A stretch of 64,000 nt of DNA from Draconibacterium orientale (GTDB taxonomy: Bacteria > Bacteroidota > Bacteroidia > Bacteroidales > Prolixibacteraceae). The position numbers and the translations under genes were made by a program. Below the pieces are notes generated by a model. That model made no database searches. It saw only the letters and a program-made list of their open reading frames with translations, and was not told the origin of the DNA. This document shows, piece by piece, positions 17,358-26,085 of this stretch. The first letter of the stretch is position 1. Every line of letters starts with the position of its first letter. Location of the stretch: NCBI RefSeq assembly GCF_000626635.1, contig NZ_CP007451.1, positions 806,001 to 870,000 on the forward strand, written 5' to 3'.

Positions 17358-18050
17358 TCAGGAATAAGCTTCTCCGAACCTGTTCAATTCCAGGATTCCG
17401 ATTTTTCTGCCTTTAGTTTGTATAAGTCGTTTTTTTCGTAAGTCTGATAATATTCGTATGGTATTTTCTTCGTTGGCTCCAATATGTCCGGCAATTTCAA
17501 TACGTTTTATCGAAACGTTAATCATATTGTCCTGATCCAGGTTAAATCGTTCACGCAAATCGAGTAACAGATCAATAACCCGTTGTCGGTTCGATTTCTG
17601 TGAAAAACTGATAATGGTGTTTTGTGCGGCTCCCAACTCGCGGCAACTCAATTGCAAAAGCTGCATTCGAACCTGTACGTTTTCAGCAAATAGTTTGTTT
17701 ACAATTTCAATAGGAACAAAAATCAACCGGGCCTTTTCCATGCAGGTTGTAAACTCGGTTGCAGGTATTTGGTTTAATGCCGAGTCGAAGCCCACCATAT
17801 CGTTATAGCTGAGAATCTGATAGATTTGCTCCTTATTTTTCGACCCGATTTTGTATTGTTTTAAAACGCCGCGCTCGATAAAATAAATCCCTTTTAATTT
17901 TTGTCCGGGACGATAAAGCGCTTCTCCAACATTCAGCTCAACCAGGTGTAAATGCTTACTCAGGTCAGCCAGCTCCTGAAGCGTTAAGTGCTTAAATAAA
18001 TGAATAAACCTTAGGTTAACGGTTGTACTATTTATTCTACTCTTTTTCAA
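17358..18050 (-). CDS. Crp/Fnr family transcription regulator
   Basis: A 230-residue regulator. Residues about 12-125 form a cyclic-nucleotide-binding jelly roll (LQELADLSKHLHLVELNVGE, GQKLKGIYFIERGVLKQY, YNDMVGFDSALNQIPATEF). Residues about 150-225 form the winged HTH of the Crp family (IKRIEIAGHIGANEENTIRI, LSDLRKKRLIQTKGRKIGIL). There is no N-terminal cysteine cluster, so it is not an FNR-type oxygen sensor; the ligand is unknown. It lies between the ECF sigma gene and the SusC-1 operon on the same strand. Its upstream region carries the shared TAGGGT-N17-GTCA motif, so it may be an output of the ECF sigma as well as a regulator of the locus. Confidence 0.9.
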   Translation of the reverse strand: MKKSRINSTTVNLRFIHLFKHLTLQELADLSKHLHLVELNVGEALYRPGQKLKGIYFIERGVLKQYKIGSKNKEQIYQILSYNDMVGFDSALNQIPATEFTTCMEKARLIFVPIEIVNKLFAENVQVRMQLLQLSCRELGAAQNTIISFSQKSNRQRVIDLLLDLRERFNLDQDNMINVSIKRIEIAGHIGANEENTIRILSDLRKKRLIQTKGRKIGILELNRFGEAYS

Positions 18051-18100
18051 TTCAATCTCACTATTAAATTACTGAATGATGCAGTTTGTCTGCCATTTGT

Positions 18101-18132
18101 TTATTGACGAAAGTGAGACGCACGTACCCTAC
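18101..18132 (-). promoter_or_regulatory. Putative ECF-sigma promoter (TAGGGT-N17-GTCA), copy 2
   Basis: The minus strand reads GTAGGGTA, 13 bases, then TTCGTCAATAAA. It ends about 50 bp before the Crp/Fnr start codon. It matches the copy at 28820-28851 at every base of both boxes, including the trailing ATAAA. Confidence 0.6.
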
Positions 18133-18199
18133 TCTGGGAAACTAAAATCCGCAACGATTTTTTATTTCACGCAGATATTTTGCGGAAATGAGGCGTGAA

Positions 18200-18787
18200 T
18201 TAAAATGGTGATATTTTGAAAAGCAGCATTAGAAGCGGGAGATAATCTTTCAGTTCGGTACGTAATGTTTTTAACGCCCGGCTAATCAGCGCTTCAACAG
18301 CTTTCACCGAGATCCCCATTTTTTCGGCAATCTCGGGGTAAGTAAGATTTTCGAAGCGGCTGTATTCAAAAGCCATCCGGCAGCGCTCGGGTAAATTCGA
18401 CAAGGCTATAACCAGTTTTTCCTCGAATTCGTGCGCCAGGACCAGGTTTTCGGTGGTGTTTTCAACCTCATCTGTTGTTGCTCCCTGCTGATGCGTTTTA
18501 TTCAACACATTAACCTTTCGTAGGTGGTCGATACACTGGTTACGCACCATTGAAGTGAGGTAGCTGGGCAGGTTTTTTATCGACTCTGCCTCTTCGCGTT
18601 TCCCCCAAAGTTTTATAAACGATTCCTGAACAATGCCCTGAGCTTCATCAATATCTTTAACATACACTGCTGCCTGGGCACAAAGTGCTTTGTAGTATTT
18701 TCTGAAAATAAAGTCGAACGCTCTTTCCTGCCCCCTGGCAAGCTCAGCTAATACGAAACTATTATTTTGGATTTCGCTTTCCGGCAT
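18200..18787 (-). CDS. ECF-type RNA polymerase sigma factor
   Basis: A sigma-70 factor of 195 residues with region 2 (RAFDFIFRKYYKALCAQAAVYV, EAQGIVQESFIKLWGKREEA, LPSYLTSMVRNQCIDHLR) and region 4 (LSNLPERCRMAFEYSRFENL, YPEIAEKMGISVKAVEALIS). I start it at the ATG at 18787. A TTG at 18808 would add seven residues but overlaps TATATTTG (18806-18813, minus strand), which fits a -7 promoter box. The protein ends in a short hydrophobic tail. No FecR adjoins it; the nearest, at 26086-27129, lies about 7 kb away beyond SusC/D pair 2, so the sigma/anti-sigma pair appears split across the region. Confidence 0.92.
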   Translation of the reverse strand: MPESEIQNNSFVLAELARGQERAFDFIFRKYYKALCAQAAVYVKDIDEAQGIVQESFIKLWGKREEAESIKNLPSYLTSMVRNQCIDHLRKVNVLNKTHQQGATTDEVENTTENLVLAHEFEEKLVIALSNLPERCRMAFEYSRFENLTYPEIAEKMGISVKAVEALISRALKTLRTELKDYLPLLMLLFKISPF

Positions 18788-18895
18788 TCCTGTTTTCTTG
18801 CGGCCCAAATATAGCCATTAAAGCCTAAATTCTTTGGTTAATCACATTCGTATTCCTATTTAACAAAACACTAAGCACGACTAATAATGCCCGTT

Positions 18896-21166
18896 TCAGC
18901 GCATCTCCTTCAACATTTTCAAGGCCGGTTCGTAATTCATTCCGGCTGCAATTTGCAAGTCGTTCCTTGCCGAGGTTTTATCGTTGGTTTGCATAAAAAA
19001 CATGGCCCGGTTAAAATACGTTTCGGGATCATTCACCGCTTGCGAAACAGCCTGCGAATACACCTCCAGCGCCTTGTTATTTTCCTTTATCTCCTGATAT
19101 ACTTTTGCTTTACCAAAATAGGCCGATAAATCCGACGGGTTTAAGCCAATCGAAGCATCAAAATCGGCCAGTGCCTCGTCGTATTTTTTGGTAATAGCAT
19201 AAATAACTCCACGGTTGATATACGTTACATTACTTTCGGGATTCAACTCAATCGACCGGTTAAAATCGGCCAAAGCTTTTTCCAGGTTTCGTTTTTGGCG
19301 CCACAACATTCCGCGATTACTGTATGCCATAAAATTTAACTCGTCGATGGCAATTGCCCGGTTAAAATCATCTAACGCTTTATCCTCATTTTTTAAGGTA
19401 AGATTGGCATTTCCGCGGCTCAGCAAATATTCCGCTTTCCCGGGATTCAGTTGCACTGCCTTGTTAAAATGCGTCATTGCTTCAGTTGGCTGTTTCAACA
19501 TCATTAGCGCATGTGCTAAGCCGTGATGTGCATCCGGGTTTTTGGGATTAAATTCAAGCGCGTTCTTAAAATATTTCAGCGCTTCCTCATACTTTTTTAC
19601 CTTCGATTTGATCTCGCCCATTCGCAATGCAAAAGCATCGTCTTCCAAAAACTTTGGTACAATTTCAAATTTGGCATCCGGCGACATATTTATGAATTCC
19701 GGAATATTGGCAGCCCGATTTCCAGCGGCGAAATACTCGAGATAAACTGGTGGCGAATCATTACCGTCTTCATCAATATGGGTGAGCAGCAACTGTGTAT
19801 AAGGACCGTATTTTTTCGATGAAAAAACCATCCAGCGACTATTGGGAGAAGTCGAATGCCACGAGTTCATGTTATCCGAATTACAATTCATTAAACGTGT
19901 TTCGCCCCCATCAACCGGTTGAATATACAATTTACTGTCGGGCATCAGCAACATAAAACTTTCGGCTTTACAGAAGATCATGTATTTGCCATCGGGAGTA
20001 AAACGTGGGAAATAATTGCTCATGCCGTTGTTCGATGCTCCCGGTACCGGCTCGGCTTTTCCGCCTTTGCCGTTGTTAAACGGAATGCGGTAAATATCGA
20101 ACTTAAAAAGTTTTTCGCGCTCCAGAAAGGCATTCAAAAACTTGTTGTAGGCTTTATAATCGACGGCTTGCGAACCTCTGAAAATTCCACTCTCCTCCAA
20201 ATGGGCAGCACTCGAGCGTGTAAAATAAATGTACTCGCCATTTGGCCCCCAGCTGGGATTACTGTGCACGTAATTGGTATCGTTGGCTCCTTCCAACTCG
20301 AAGTATTTCTCTTCTACCCGGTCATAAACACTCAAAATACCTTTAAACGGAAAAAACAGCTGCGAATATTCCAGGTCGTTGCGATCGACAAAAATCTCCG
20401 AGTCTTTTAATGTGCTAACCACATACCGGCTGTCGGGCGAAATTTGCGAAAGCAGCCCGTAAGTAAACTCACCGTTTACAAAATTGCTCCAATTCATTAT
20501 CTCCTTCTCCGACATAACGGTTTCTTCGCCCACCTCAACAATGGCATAGGCCCCTTTTTCGTCGCGGGCATCAACATCCATCGCCAAAGTGCCTCCATCG
20601 GCCGAAACCGAATGGCAGTTTCCACAAACCGGAATATCGCTTAAAACGGTAGCCGGTGCGTCGGCTGAACCAATGTTGCCCAGTTGCCAGCGCACCTCGG
20701 TTAAATTCTCGCGGGCAAATTTAAAAGGCAGCGGAACGGAGCGGTAAAAAATGGGTGCACCAACCGAATCGGCAGAAAACTGAAAGGAAACCGTATCCAC
20801 CGGAATTGCTTTTTGCATCTCATCGATAGCCGCCAAAACAAGCGATACGGGTTGCTGTTTTGCCTGTTGTTTTAACGCCTCCCAAACTTCATACGAAGGA
20901 GACCAACGCCTCTCTACACTAACTTTTGATTCATGCAAAACTTGATTTTCTGCATCCAAAACACTTACCTTCCACGTAGAATTTGTGTTGCCAGTGGTTT
21001 CCCAAAAACAAGTAGGTGGCGGAAATTCGGGAGGAAAAACAGTTCCATCCGCCGGATAGCTGATTTTCGCATCAAATGTTTTGGGTGGCTGCTTGCCACA
21101 TGCCAGCATTAAAACACTTAAGGTGAATAATAAAATTGTTTTTACGATGATAACTTTATTTTGCAT
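18896..21166 (-). CDS. Lipoprotein with CxxCH motif, beta-propeller (PD40) and TPR repeats
   Basis: A 756-residue lipoprotein (LMLAC, Cys23). Residues about 30-170 are a beta-rich region. Residues 181-185, CGNCH, form a haem-c-like motif in VCGNCHSVSADGGTLAMDVD. Residues about 190-510 resemble TolB/PD40 propeller blades (ISPDSRYVVSTL, SNPSWGPNGEYIYFTRSS, PRFTPDGKYMIFCKAE, TSPNSRWMVFSSKK). From about 525 to the end are six or so TPR repeats (YFKNALEFNPKNPDAHHGLA, AMTHFNKAVQLNPGKAEYLL). It starts 30 bp after susD-2 on the same strand, so it belongs to that operon. Whether the CxxCH binds haem is unknown, and no methionine axial ligand can be assigned. A surface-scaffold or substrate-sensing role is inference. 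Confidence 0.8.
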   Translation of the reverse strand: MQNKVIIVKTILLFTLSVLMLACGKQPPKTFDAKISYPADGTVFPPEFPPPTCFWETTGNTNSTWKVSVLDAENQVLHESKVSVERRWSPSYEVWEALKQQAKQQPVSLVLAAIDEMQKAIPVDTVSFQFSADSVGAPIFYRSVPLPFKFARENLTEVRWQLGNIGSADAPATVLSDIPVCGNCHSVSADGGTLAMDVDARDEKGAYAIVEVGEETVMSEKEIMNWSNFVNGEFTYGLLSQISPDSRYVVSTLKDSEIFVDRNDLEYSQLFFPFKGILSVYDRVEEKYFELEGANDTNYVHSNPSWGPNGEYIYFTRSSAAHLEESGIFRGSQAVDYKAYNKFLNAFLEREKLFKFDIYRIPFNNGKGGKAEPVPGASNNGMSNYFPRFTPDGKYMIFCKAESFMLLMPDSKLYIQPVDGGETRLMNCNSDNMNSWHSTSPNSRWMVFSSKKYGPYTQLLLTHIDEDGNDSPPVYLEYFAAGNRAANIPEFINMSPDAKFEIVPKFLEDDAFALRMGEIKSKVKKYEEALKYFKNALEFNPKNPDAHHGLAHALMMLKQPTEAMTHFNKAVQLNPGKAEYLLSRGNANLTLKNEDKALDDFNRAIAIDELNFMAYSNRGMLWRQKRNLEKALADFNRSIELNPESNVTYINRGVIYAITKKYDEALADFDASIGLNPSDLSAYFGKAKVYQEIKENNKALEVYSQAVSQAVNDPETYFNRAMFFMQTNDKTSARNDLQIAAGMNYEPALKMLKEMR

Positions 21167-21196
21167 AGAAATTGATTAACAATGCCCCATTTGGCA

Positions 21197-22669
21197 CTAC
21201 GGATTTTGAACTAAATTATCCTGCACAAGAATTTGCGATTCGGGAATGTAAAACACAACCCGCGGATGATCGGGGGGCACAAATAACAAGGCATCGCCCT
21301 GTTCGTGGGTTCCCGGGTAATTACGATCCAGCGTTAAACCATTCCGGAAAATATCCCATTTTCGTTGCGCTTCAAAAGCCAGTTCTAAACGGCGCTCTTC
21401 AAGCACCACATGAAATACACTTTCACGGCCTTTTAAATCGTTTGGCGAATACAGCGCATCCCCACTTAACCCGGCACGTTCACGAATTATATTCACATCA
21501 TCGATGGCTTCGTCGTTTAAGCCCAGTTTGACATTGGCCTCGGCGCGATTTAAATACATTTCGGCTAAACGCAGGTAAACCGGAGAACTTAACGTGGGCC
21601 GCTCTTCCTGCATCGAAAACTTGTTGATGTAGTAAATCGGGTAGCCATTGCGCTCCTTTAAAGTTACACCATCGCTTTCGTATTGCGGCTCGATAAAAGC
21701 ATGGCGGGCATCTTCGGCATTCTCGTCAAGCAAATCGCGGTAAGGTTCGGATGCATACATTTCGCCCCAACCCTGGCTTGCGATGTGGTTGTACATGGAA
21801 CCGATCGATTCCCAGCCACGATCGTCAACATCAACGTTGTGTTTTACCGCAAATATTGTTTCGGTATTTTGCTCGGGCAATTTCCGGAAATAGGTTTTGT
21901 AATCTTCGGTTCCCAAAAGCCTGTATCGGTCGGATTCGATGACTTTACCGGCATATTCCTTTGCTTTTTGCGCATAACTTAAATTCGGGTTTTCGGGTGT
22001 GCCCGACATGTACAGATACACGCGCGAAAGCAGGGCCTGCGCCACTTCTTTCGAGGCATAAATATTCGACCGCTCGCTTCCCATCAACGCTTCGGCCTGC
22101 AATAAATCGGCAATTATCCGGTCGTAAACTTCCTTTACGGTTCCACGGGTTGGAACATTTATAACCTGGTCGTCTAATTTCATGGGAACACCCAAATTTG
22201 TTTCAGGACTTTGGTAATAAGGTCTTCCAAAAGTGTTTACCAAATGAAACAGCGTTTGCGCACGGAGATACAGGTTTTCGCCTTTCAACTGTTTTAATTC
22301 AGCTGATGAATTGTCGTCGATGGAAAGAATTACTTTGTTGCAACCAACCATTAACTGGTAAGCTTTTTCCCAGAAATAGGTGGTGTTAGTCATGGCCGGA
22401 AAATGCTCGTAGTTGTAGCAAAAAAATAAATGATCGCTGGTTGTTCCGCTTAACGAAACATTATCGCCGCCATATTCGCCAAAAAAGTGAAAATTGCGCT
22501 GGTAATAACCATCTTTCAAATAGTTATAATTCCCAATTGTGGCCCCATTCAACCCAATTATATCTTCTTTCAGTTCCGATTCAGGAATCCCATCGTAAGG
22601 CTGGTAATTTAAGTTACAGCCAAAAGCAACGAATAACATTAGCAGGTATAAAAACAATCTCCTTATCAT
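21197..22669 (-). CDS. SusD/RagB family glycan-binding lipoprotein (pair 2)
   Basis: A SusD-like surface lipoprotein. I start it at the ATG at 22669 because MIRRLFLYLLMLFVAFGC is the lipoprotein signal (Cys18); an ATG four codons upstream (22681) also exists. Hallmarks include KGENLYLRAQTLFHLVNTFG, SKEVAQALLSRVYLYMSG, AEMYLNRAEANVKLG, LEERRLELAFEAQRKWDIFR and a C-terminal QNP. It closely resembles SusD of pair 1 in several segments, for example EMYASEPYRDLLDENAEDARH against DENPSDRRH, so the two loci may share ancestry and substrate type. It lies directly after susC-2. Confidence 0.93.
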   Translation of the reverse strand: MIRRLFLYLLMLFVAFGCNLNYQPYDGIPESELKEDIIGLNGATIGNYNYLKDGYYQRNFHFFGEYGGDNVSLSGTTSDHLFFCYNYEHFPAMTNTTYFWEKAYQLMVGCNKVILSIDDNSSAELKQLKGENLYLRAQTLFHLVNTFGRPYYQSPETNLGVPMKLDDQVINVPTRGTVKEVYDRIIADLLQAEALMGSERSNIYASKEVAQALLSRVYLYMSGTPENPNLSYAQKAKEYAGKVIESDRYRLLGTEDYKTYFRKLPEQNTETIFAVKHNVDVDDRGWESIGSMYNHIASQGWGEMYASEPYRDLLDENAEDARHAFIEPQYESDGVTLKERNGYPIYYINKFSMQEERPTLSSPVYLRLAEMYLNRAEANVKLGLNDEAIDDVNIIRERAGLSGDALYSPNDLKGRESVFHVVLEERRLELAFEAQRKWDIFRNGLTLDRNYPGTHEQGDALLFVPPDHPRVVFYIPESQILVQDNLVQNP

Positions 22670-22689
22670 CGTGAATTCCATTTGCTGAT

Positions 22690-25600
22690 TTAAAAGTTTA
22701 TTTCCAATCCCAATATATACTTGCGCGTTACCGGATACAGTGTTCCGCCATATCCTTCAATTCCCACTTCAGGATCCATTCCCGAAAAGTTGCTTAATGT
22801 CCACAGGTTTTCGCCACTTAACTTTAGTTCGGCCCGGTTTAATCCCACTTTTTGAACCAAAGTGCCTGGTAAGGTGTATGATAAACTCAGGTAATTCAGG
22901 CGAAGGTAACTTCCATCCTCCAAATAACGCGACGATGGTTTGTTCGACAACTTGTTACCCAATAACACCGGCCGTGGATGTGTGGCAATATCGCCCGGTT
23001 TTTCCCAACGACTCCAACCGTCGGGTAATTTTATGGCGTTGTAGGTGGGATAAGCGCCGTCGTTATCCAGCGACTCTCGTAACAAATGATATATTTTATT
23101 GCCATAAACAAAGTTAAAACTGGCATCCAATTTAAACTGTTTGTAAACGAAGGTATTCATAAAACCTCCAAAAAATTTAGGCGACGAGCTATCCATATTT
23201 TGTAGCGTTGCCTCACTGTATTTCGATGTTTTCTCAATGATTTTCGTGCCATCTGCGGCGGTGGTAACTTTTTCCCATAAAGGATTACCGTTCGATGGAT
23301 CAACTCCGGCCCACTTTCGCATGTACCAGGTGTTAATGTCCCAGCCTTCGCGAATGATTTTATTGCCCATCGAAATGTCTTTCCCGTCGTTTAACCTCAG
23401 CACTTTGTTTTTATTAAAACTCATATTAAGGCTGGTATTCCATAAAAACGGAGACGACTTTACAATTTCGGTTTCCAGGCTGAATTCCAGTCCGCGGTTT
23501 TGAATGGAGCCCACATTATCGGTAAACCAATAAAAGCCGGTTACCAATGGCAGCGGAACATCTTGCAGCAGGTTGTCTGTCCGTTTATCATAGGCATCAA
23601 CGGTTACGTTTACCCGATCGAATAATCGCGTATCAACCCCGAAGTTGAAGTTTTTATTCGATTCCCAGGTAAGGTCGGGATTGGGCAGCCTGCGCGGAAA
23701 TCCTCCCGGTTCGCCATTGTATTGAACGGTCATGTTATAAAGCCCCAGCGCCACGTAATCGGCAATATTGGCATTTCCTACCGAGCCATAACTAAGGCGG
23801 AGTTTCAAATTATTTACCCACCCCACCGATTGCATAAAATTCTCTTTCGTAACAACCCACGACGTACCCACCGAATAAAAATCACCGAATCGTTGGTTGG
23901 AGCCAAATCTCGACGATCCGTCGCGGCGGTACGAAAGCTGCATCATGTACTTGTTTTTGTACACGTATTGCACATTCGACAATATGGATAAAAAGGCCGA
24001 TTTTGACTTACTTCCACCAATTGATTTTGACTCCGACGCTCCGTTCAGAATTTCAAGCGACGGATAAATTCCTTTTCCTTCGCCGTTCATTCCATCAATG
24101 TACGATTGCGTATATTCGTATGCCACAATACCAAATACCGAGTGATCGGTATTTTCTTTGTTAAAACGCAACACATTACTGGTCGATAAATCACGTACAT
24201 ATCCATAAGCGTTATACAGAATTCCGGAATCGGCTTGTCCATCCGCCGTGCGCGAATCAGCCAGTTGTTCACCTCGCGATGTTCTTGTTTTTATCCGGTT
24301 ATTCGAAACGAAAGTCAGCCAATCGGTGAGTTTATATTCCACACCCACATCGTTCATGTACTGCATGCTCCGGCTTGCAATGTAGTTGTATTGCATGTCG
24401 TATAAGGGATTCCCCTGATTTCGACTATACCACTTCACTCCGTCAACTTCTGTTCGGCCAACTTTTACTGTGCCATCGCTGAAATAAGGATTATCCCACG
24501 GAAGCAGCACATACGAGCCAAACACCAAATCGTTTTCGTTATTGAAGCTATTTTGGTATATCCCTTCCACTTTCAAAATTAACTTTAGTTTATCCGAAGC
24601 TTTATAGTCGAGGTTTACGCGACCCGAAAACCGTTCCCATTGGTGCCCGCGCGCAGCTCCTTCTTCGTTAAAATAGCCGAAACTGGTGTACAACATTGTT
24701 TTTTCATTCCCGCCGCTGTACGATAAATTATAATCGTGAACTATGCCGTTTTGAAAGGCGATATCCTGCCAATCGACTCCATTTATCACGCTTTCAGAAT
24801 TAGCCGGAGGAAACTGCCCCGGCAATTTATCGCCATCCATCGACATTACGTAATCGTACAACTCCTGTCCATTCATCAGGGTGAGGTTACCTTGGTTTAC
24901 CCGTGTAATTCCGGTACTGGTTTTCAGGTTGAAACTCGATGTGTTTATTTTCCCGGTTTTTGTGCGCACCATGATCACACCGTTTGATGCCCGCGATCCG
25001 TACAAGGCCGCTGCTGCTGCATCTTTCAGCACTGAAACCGATTCAATATCGTTGGGATTTATATCCGGCGAAGCAGGCCCAAAAATTACACCATCAACCA
25101 CCCACAACGGTTCGTTGGTGTAGTTTATCGATCCCTCGCCACGTATGCGCAGGCCGGGTTTTTCGCCGGGTGTTCCTGAAGAATTGGCAACCAACACTCC
25201 TGTTGCTTCACCCTGCAATTTAGTTAGCAAATGCGGACTGGTTACATTCGCCAATTGTTGCTGGTTAAATGCCTGAACTGAGCCCGTAAGCGAAGATGCC
25301 GACTGGGTGCCGTAAGCTACAACTATTACCTCATCAATATTGCGGCTCAACGGGTTCATGGTAACAATTAAAAAATCCTGATCGCCATAGGCCAAAGCCT
25401 GGCTTTCCAATCCAATAAACGAGAATTCGAGAATTGCCGGTTCTTCAGCTATGTTTAGTTGAAAATTACCTTCAGCATCAGTAACTGTGCCCAATATGGT
25501 TCCGCGAATGACAACGGCAACTCCGGGCAGTGCTTGCCCCAATCTGTCAACAACTTTTCCTTCAACAAGTATTCTGTCGCTTTTAATTTCTGAATCATCG

Positions 25601-25899
25601 ACCGGAAACAAAATTACGAGCTGGTCTTTTATGGTATAATCCACATTCTGCCCCTCGAAAAGAAGTTCTACAACTTCGTTTATGCTTTGGTTTTGAATGT
25701 TTAGATTTACTTTTCGCTCAACATCCATTAAATTATTGTTGTAGAGGAAATAATATTGATTTTGATTTTCAATTTCCAGTAAAGCTTCCTTAATGCTAAC
25801 ATCAACCAGATTTAGGCTAATGCGCGAGTTCTGCGAATTAGCCGTTATGGAAATAAACGAGAGGGCCAGTAATGTTGCTACAAAAATTACCAGTTTCAT
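22690..25899 (-). CDS. SusC/RagA TonB-dependent transporter with STN signalling domain (pair 2)
   Basis: A 1069-residue outer-membrane transporter. After the signal peptide (LLALSFISITANSQ), an STN domain (about 25-95, LVDVSIKEALLEIENQNQYY, NEVVELLFEGQNVDYTI) is expected to contact the periplasmic part of FecR. It is followed by a carboxypeptidase-regulatory-like domain (VVDRLGQALPGVAVVIRG), the plug (RIRGEGSINYTNEPLWVVDG, VSVLKDAAAAALYGSR) and the barrel ending TRKYILGLEINF. The fecR gene lies upstream on the same strand with 186 bp between, containing hairpins and a candidate promoter. The order fecR-susC-susD matches known trans-envelope ECF regulation. Confidence 0.95.
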   Translation of the reverse strand: MKLVIFVATLLALSFISITANSQNSRISLNLVDVSIKEALLEIENQNQYYFLYNNNLMDVERKVNLNIQNQSINEVVELLFEGQNVDYTIKDQLVILFPVDDSEIKSDRILVEGKVVDRLGQALPGVAVVIRGTILGTVTDAEGNFQLNIAEEPAILEFSFIGLESQALAYGDQDFLIVTMNPLSRNIDEVIVVAYGTQSASSLTGSVQAFNQQQLANVTSPHLLTKLQGEATGVLVANSSGTPGEKPGLRIRGEGSINYTNEPLWVVDGVIFGPASPDINPNDIESVSVLKDAAAAALYGSRASNGVIMVRTKTGKINTSSFNLKTSTGITRVNQGNLTLMNGQELYDYVMSMDGDKLPGQFPPANSESVINGVDWQDIAFQNGIVHDYNLSYSGGNEKTMLYTSFGYFNEEGAARGHQWERFSGRVNLDYKASDKLKLILKVEGIYQNSFNNENDLVFGSYVLLPWDNPYFSDGTVKVGRTEVDGVKWYSRNQGNPLYDMQYNYIASRSMQYMNDVGVEYKLTDWLTFVSNNRIKTRTSRGEQLADSRTADGQADSGILYNAYGYVRDLSTSNVLRFNKENTDHSVFGIVAYEYTQSYIDGMNGEGKGIYPSLEILNGASESKSIGGSKSKSAFLSILSNVQYVYKNKYMMQLSYRRDGSSRFGSNQRFGDFYSVGTSWVVTKENFMQSVGWVNNLKLRLSYGSVGNANIADYVALGLYNMTVQYNGEPGGFPRRLPNPDLTWESNKNFNFGVDTRLFDRVNVTVDAYDKRTDNLLQDVPLPLVTGFYWFTDNVGSIQNRGLEFSLETEIVKSSPFLWNTSLNMSFNKNKVLRLNDGKDISMGNKIIREGWDINTWYMRKWAGVDPSNGNPLWEKVTTAADGTKIIEKTSKYSEATLQNMDSSSPKFFGGFMNTFVYKQFKLDASFNFVYGNKIYHLLRESLDNDGAYPTYNAIKLPDGWSRWEKPGDIATHPRPVLLGNKLSNKPSSRYLEDGSYLRLNYLSLSYTLPGTLVQKVGLNRAELKLSGENLWTLSNFSGMDPEVGIEGYGGTLYPVTRKYILGLEINF

Positions 25900-25987
25900 A
25901 ACCTAATACACTTTAAAAAAATGGTATCAACAGGCAACACCTGTGAATCTGCATTTTTTATTACTTTTGGCGTGAATTAGATTCAAT

Positions 25988-26017
25988 CAAATTTAATACC
26001 TGAGGGCAATTCAGGTA
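25988..26017 (-). promoter_or_regulatory. Candidate susC-2 promoter box with adjacent palindrome
   Basis: The minus strand carries TAAATTTG (plus positions 25988-25995), matching TAnnTTTG, about 89 bp before the susC-2 start. Immediately upstream is the palindrome TACCTGA-N7-TCAGGTA (25997-26017), positioned where a regulator would overlap the promoter. No clear -33 element is seen. Confidence 0.4.
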
Positions 26018-26023
26018 AGCTTG

Positions 26024-26060
26024 CACAGGGAAGAGCTCAAATCTTCCCTGTGTTTTTTTT
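26024..26060 (+). terminator. Terminator-like hairpin between fecR and susC-2, oriented on the plus strand
   Basis: CACAGGGAAGA (26024-26034) and TCTTCCCTGTG (26042-26052) form a perfect 11-bp stem with a 7-base loop, followed on the plus strand by eight T. Both flanking genes read on the minus strand, where the hairpin lacks a U run. It would stop antisense transcription or act as an mRNA hairpin in the fecR-susC leader. Confidence 0.6.
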
Positions 26061-26085
26061 CTTAAAACTTAAAAACTATTTCTCC

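Noticed and set aside
18788..18808. TTG start seven codons upstream for the ECF sigma at 18.2 kb
   Set aside because: The TTG lies inside a TATATTTG promoter-like box and an ATG follows at 18787.
19100..19600. Repeated DNA resembling a short tandem repeat array
   Set aside because: These are TPR-coding repeats in the lipoprotein gene, irregular at DNA level; not CRISPR or VNTR.
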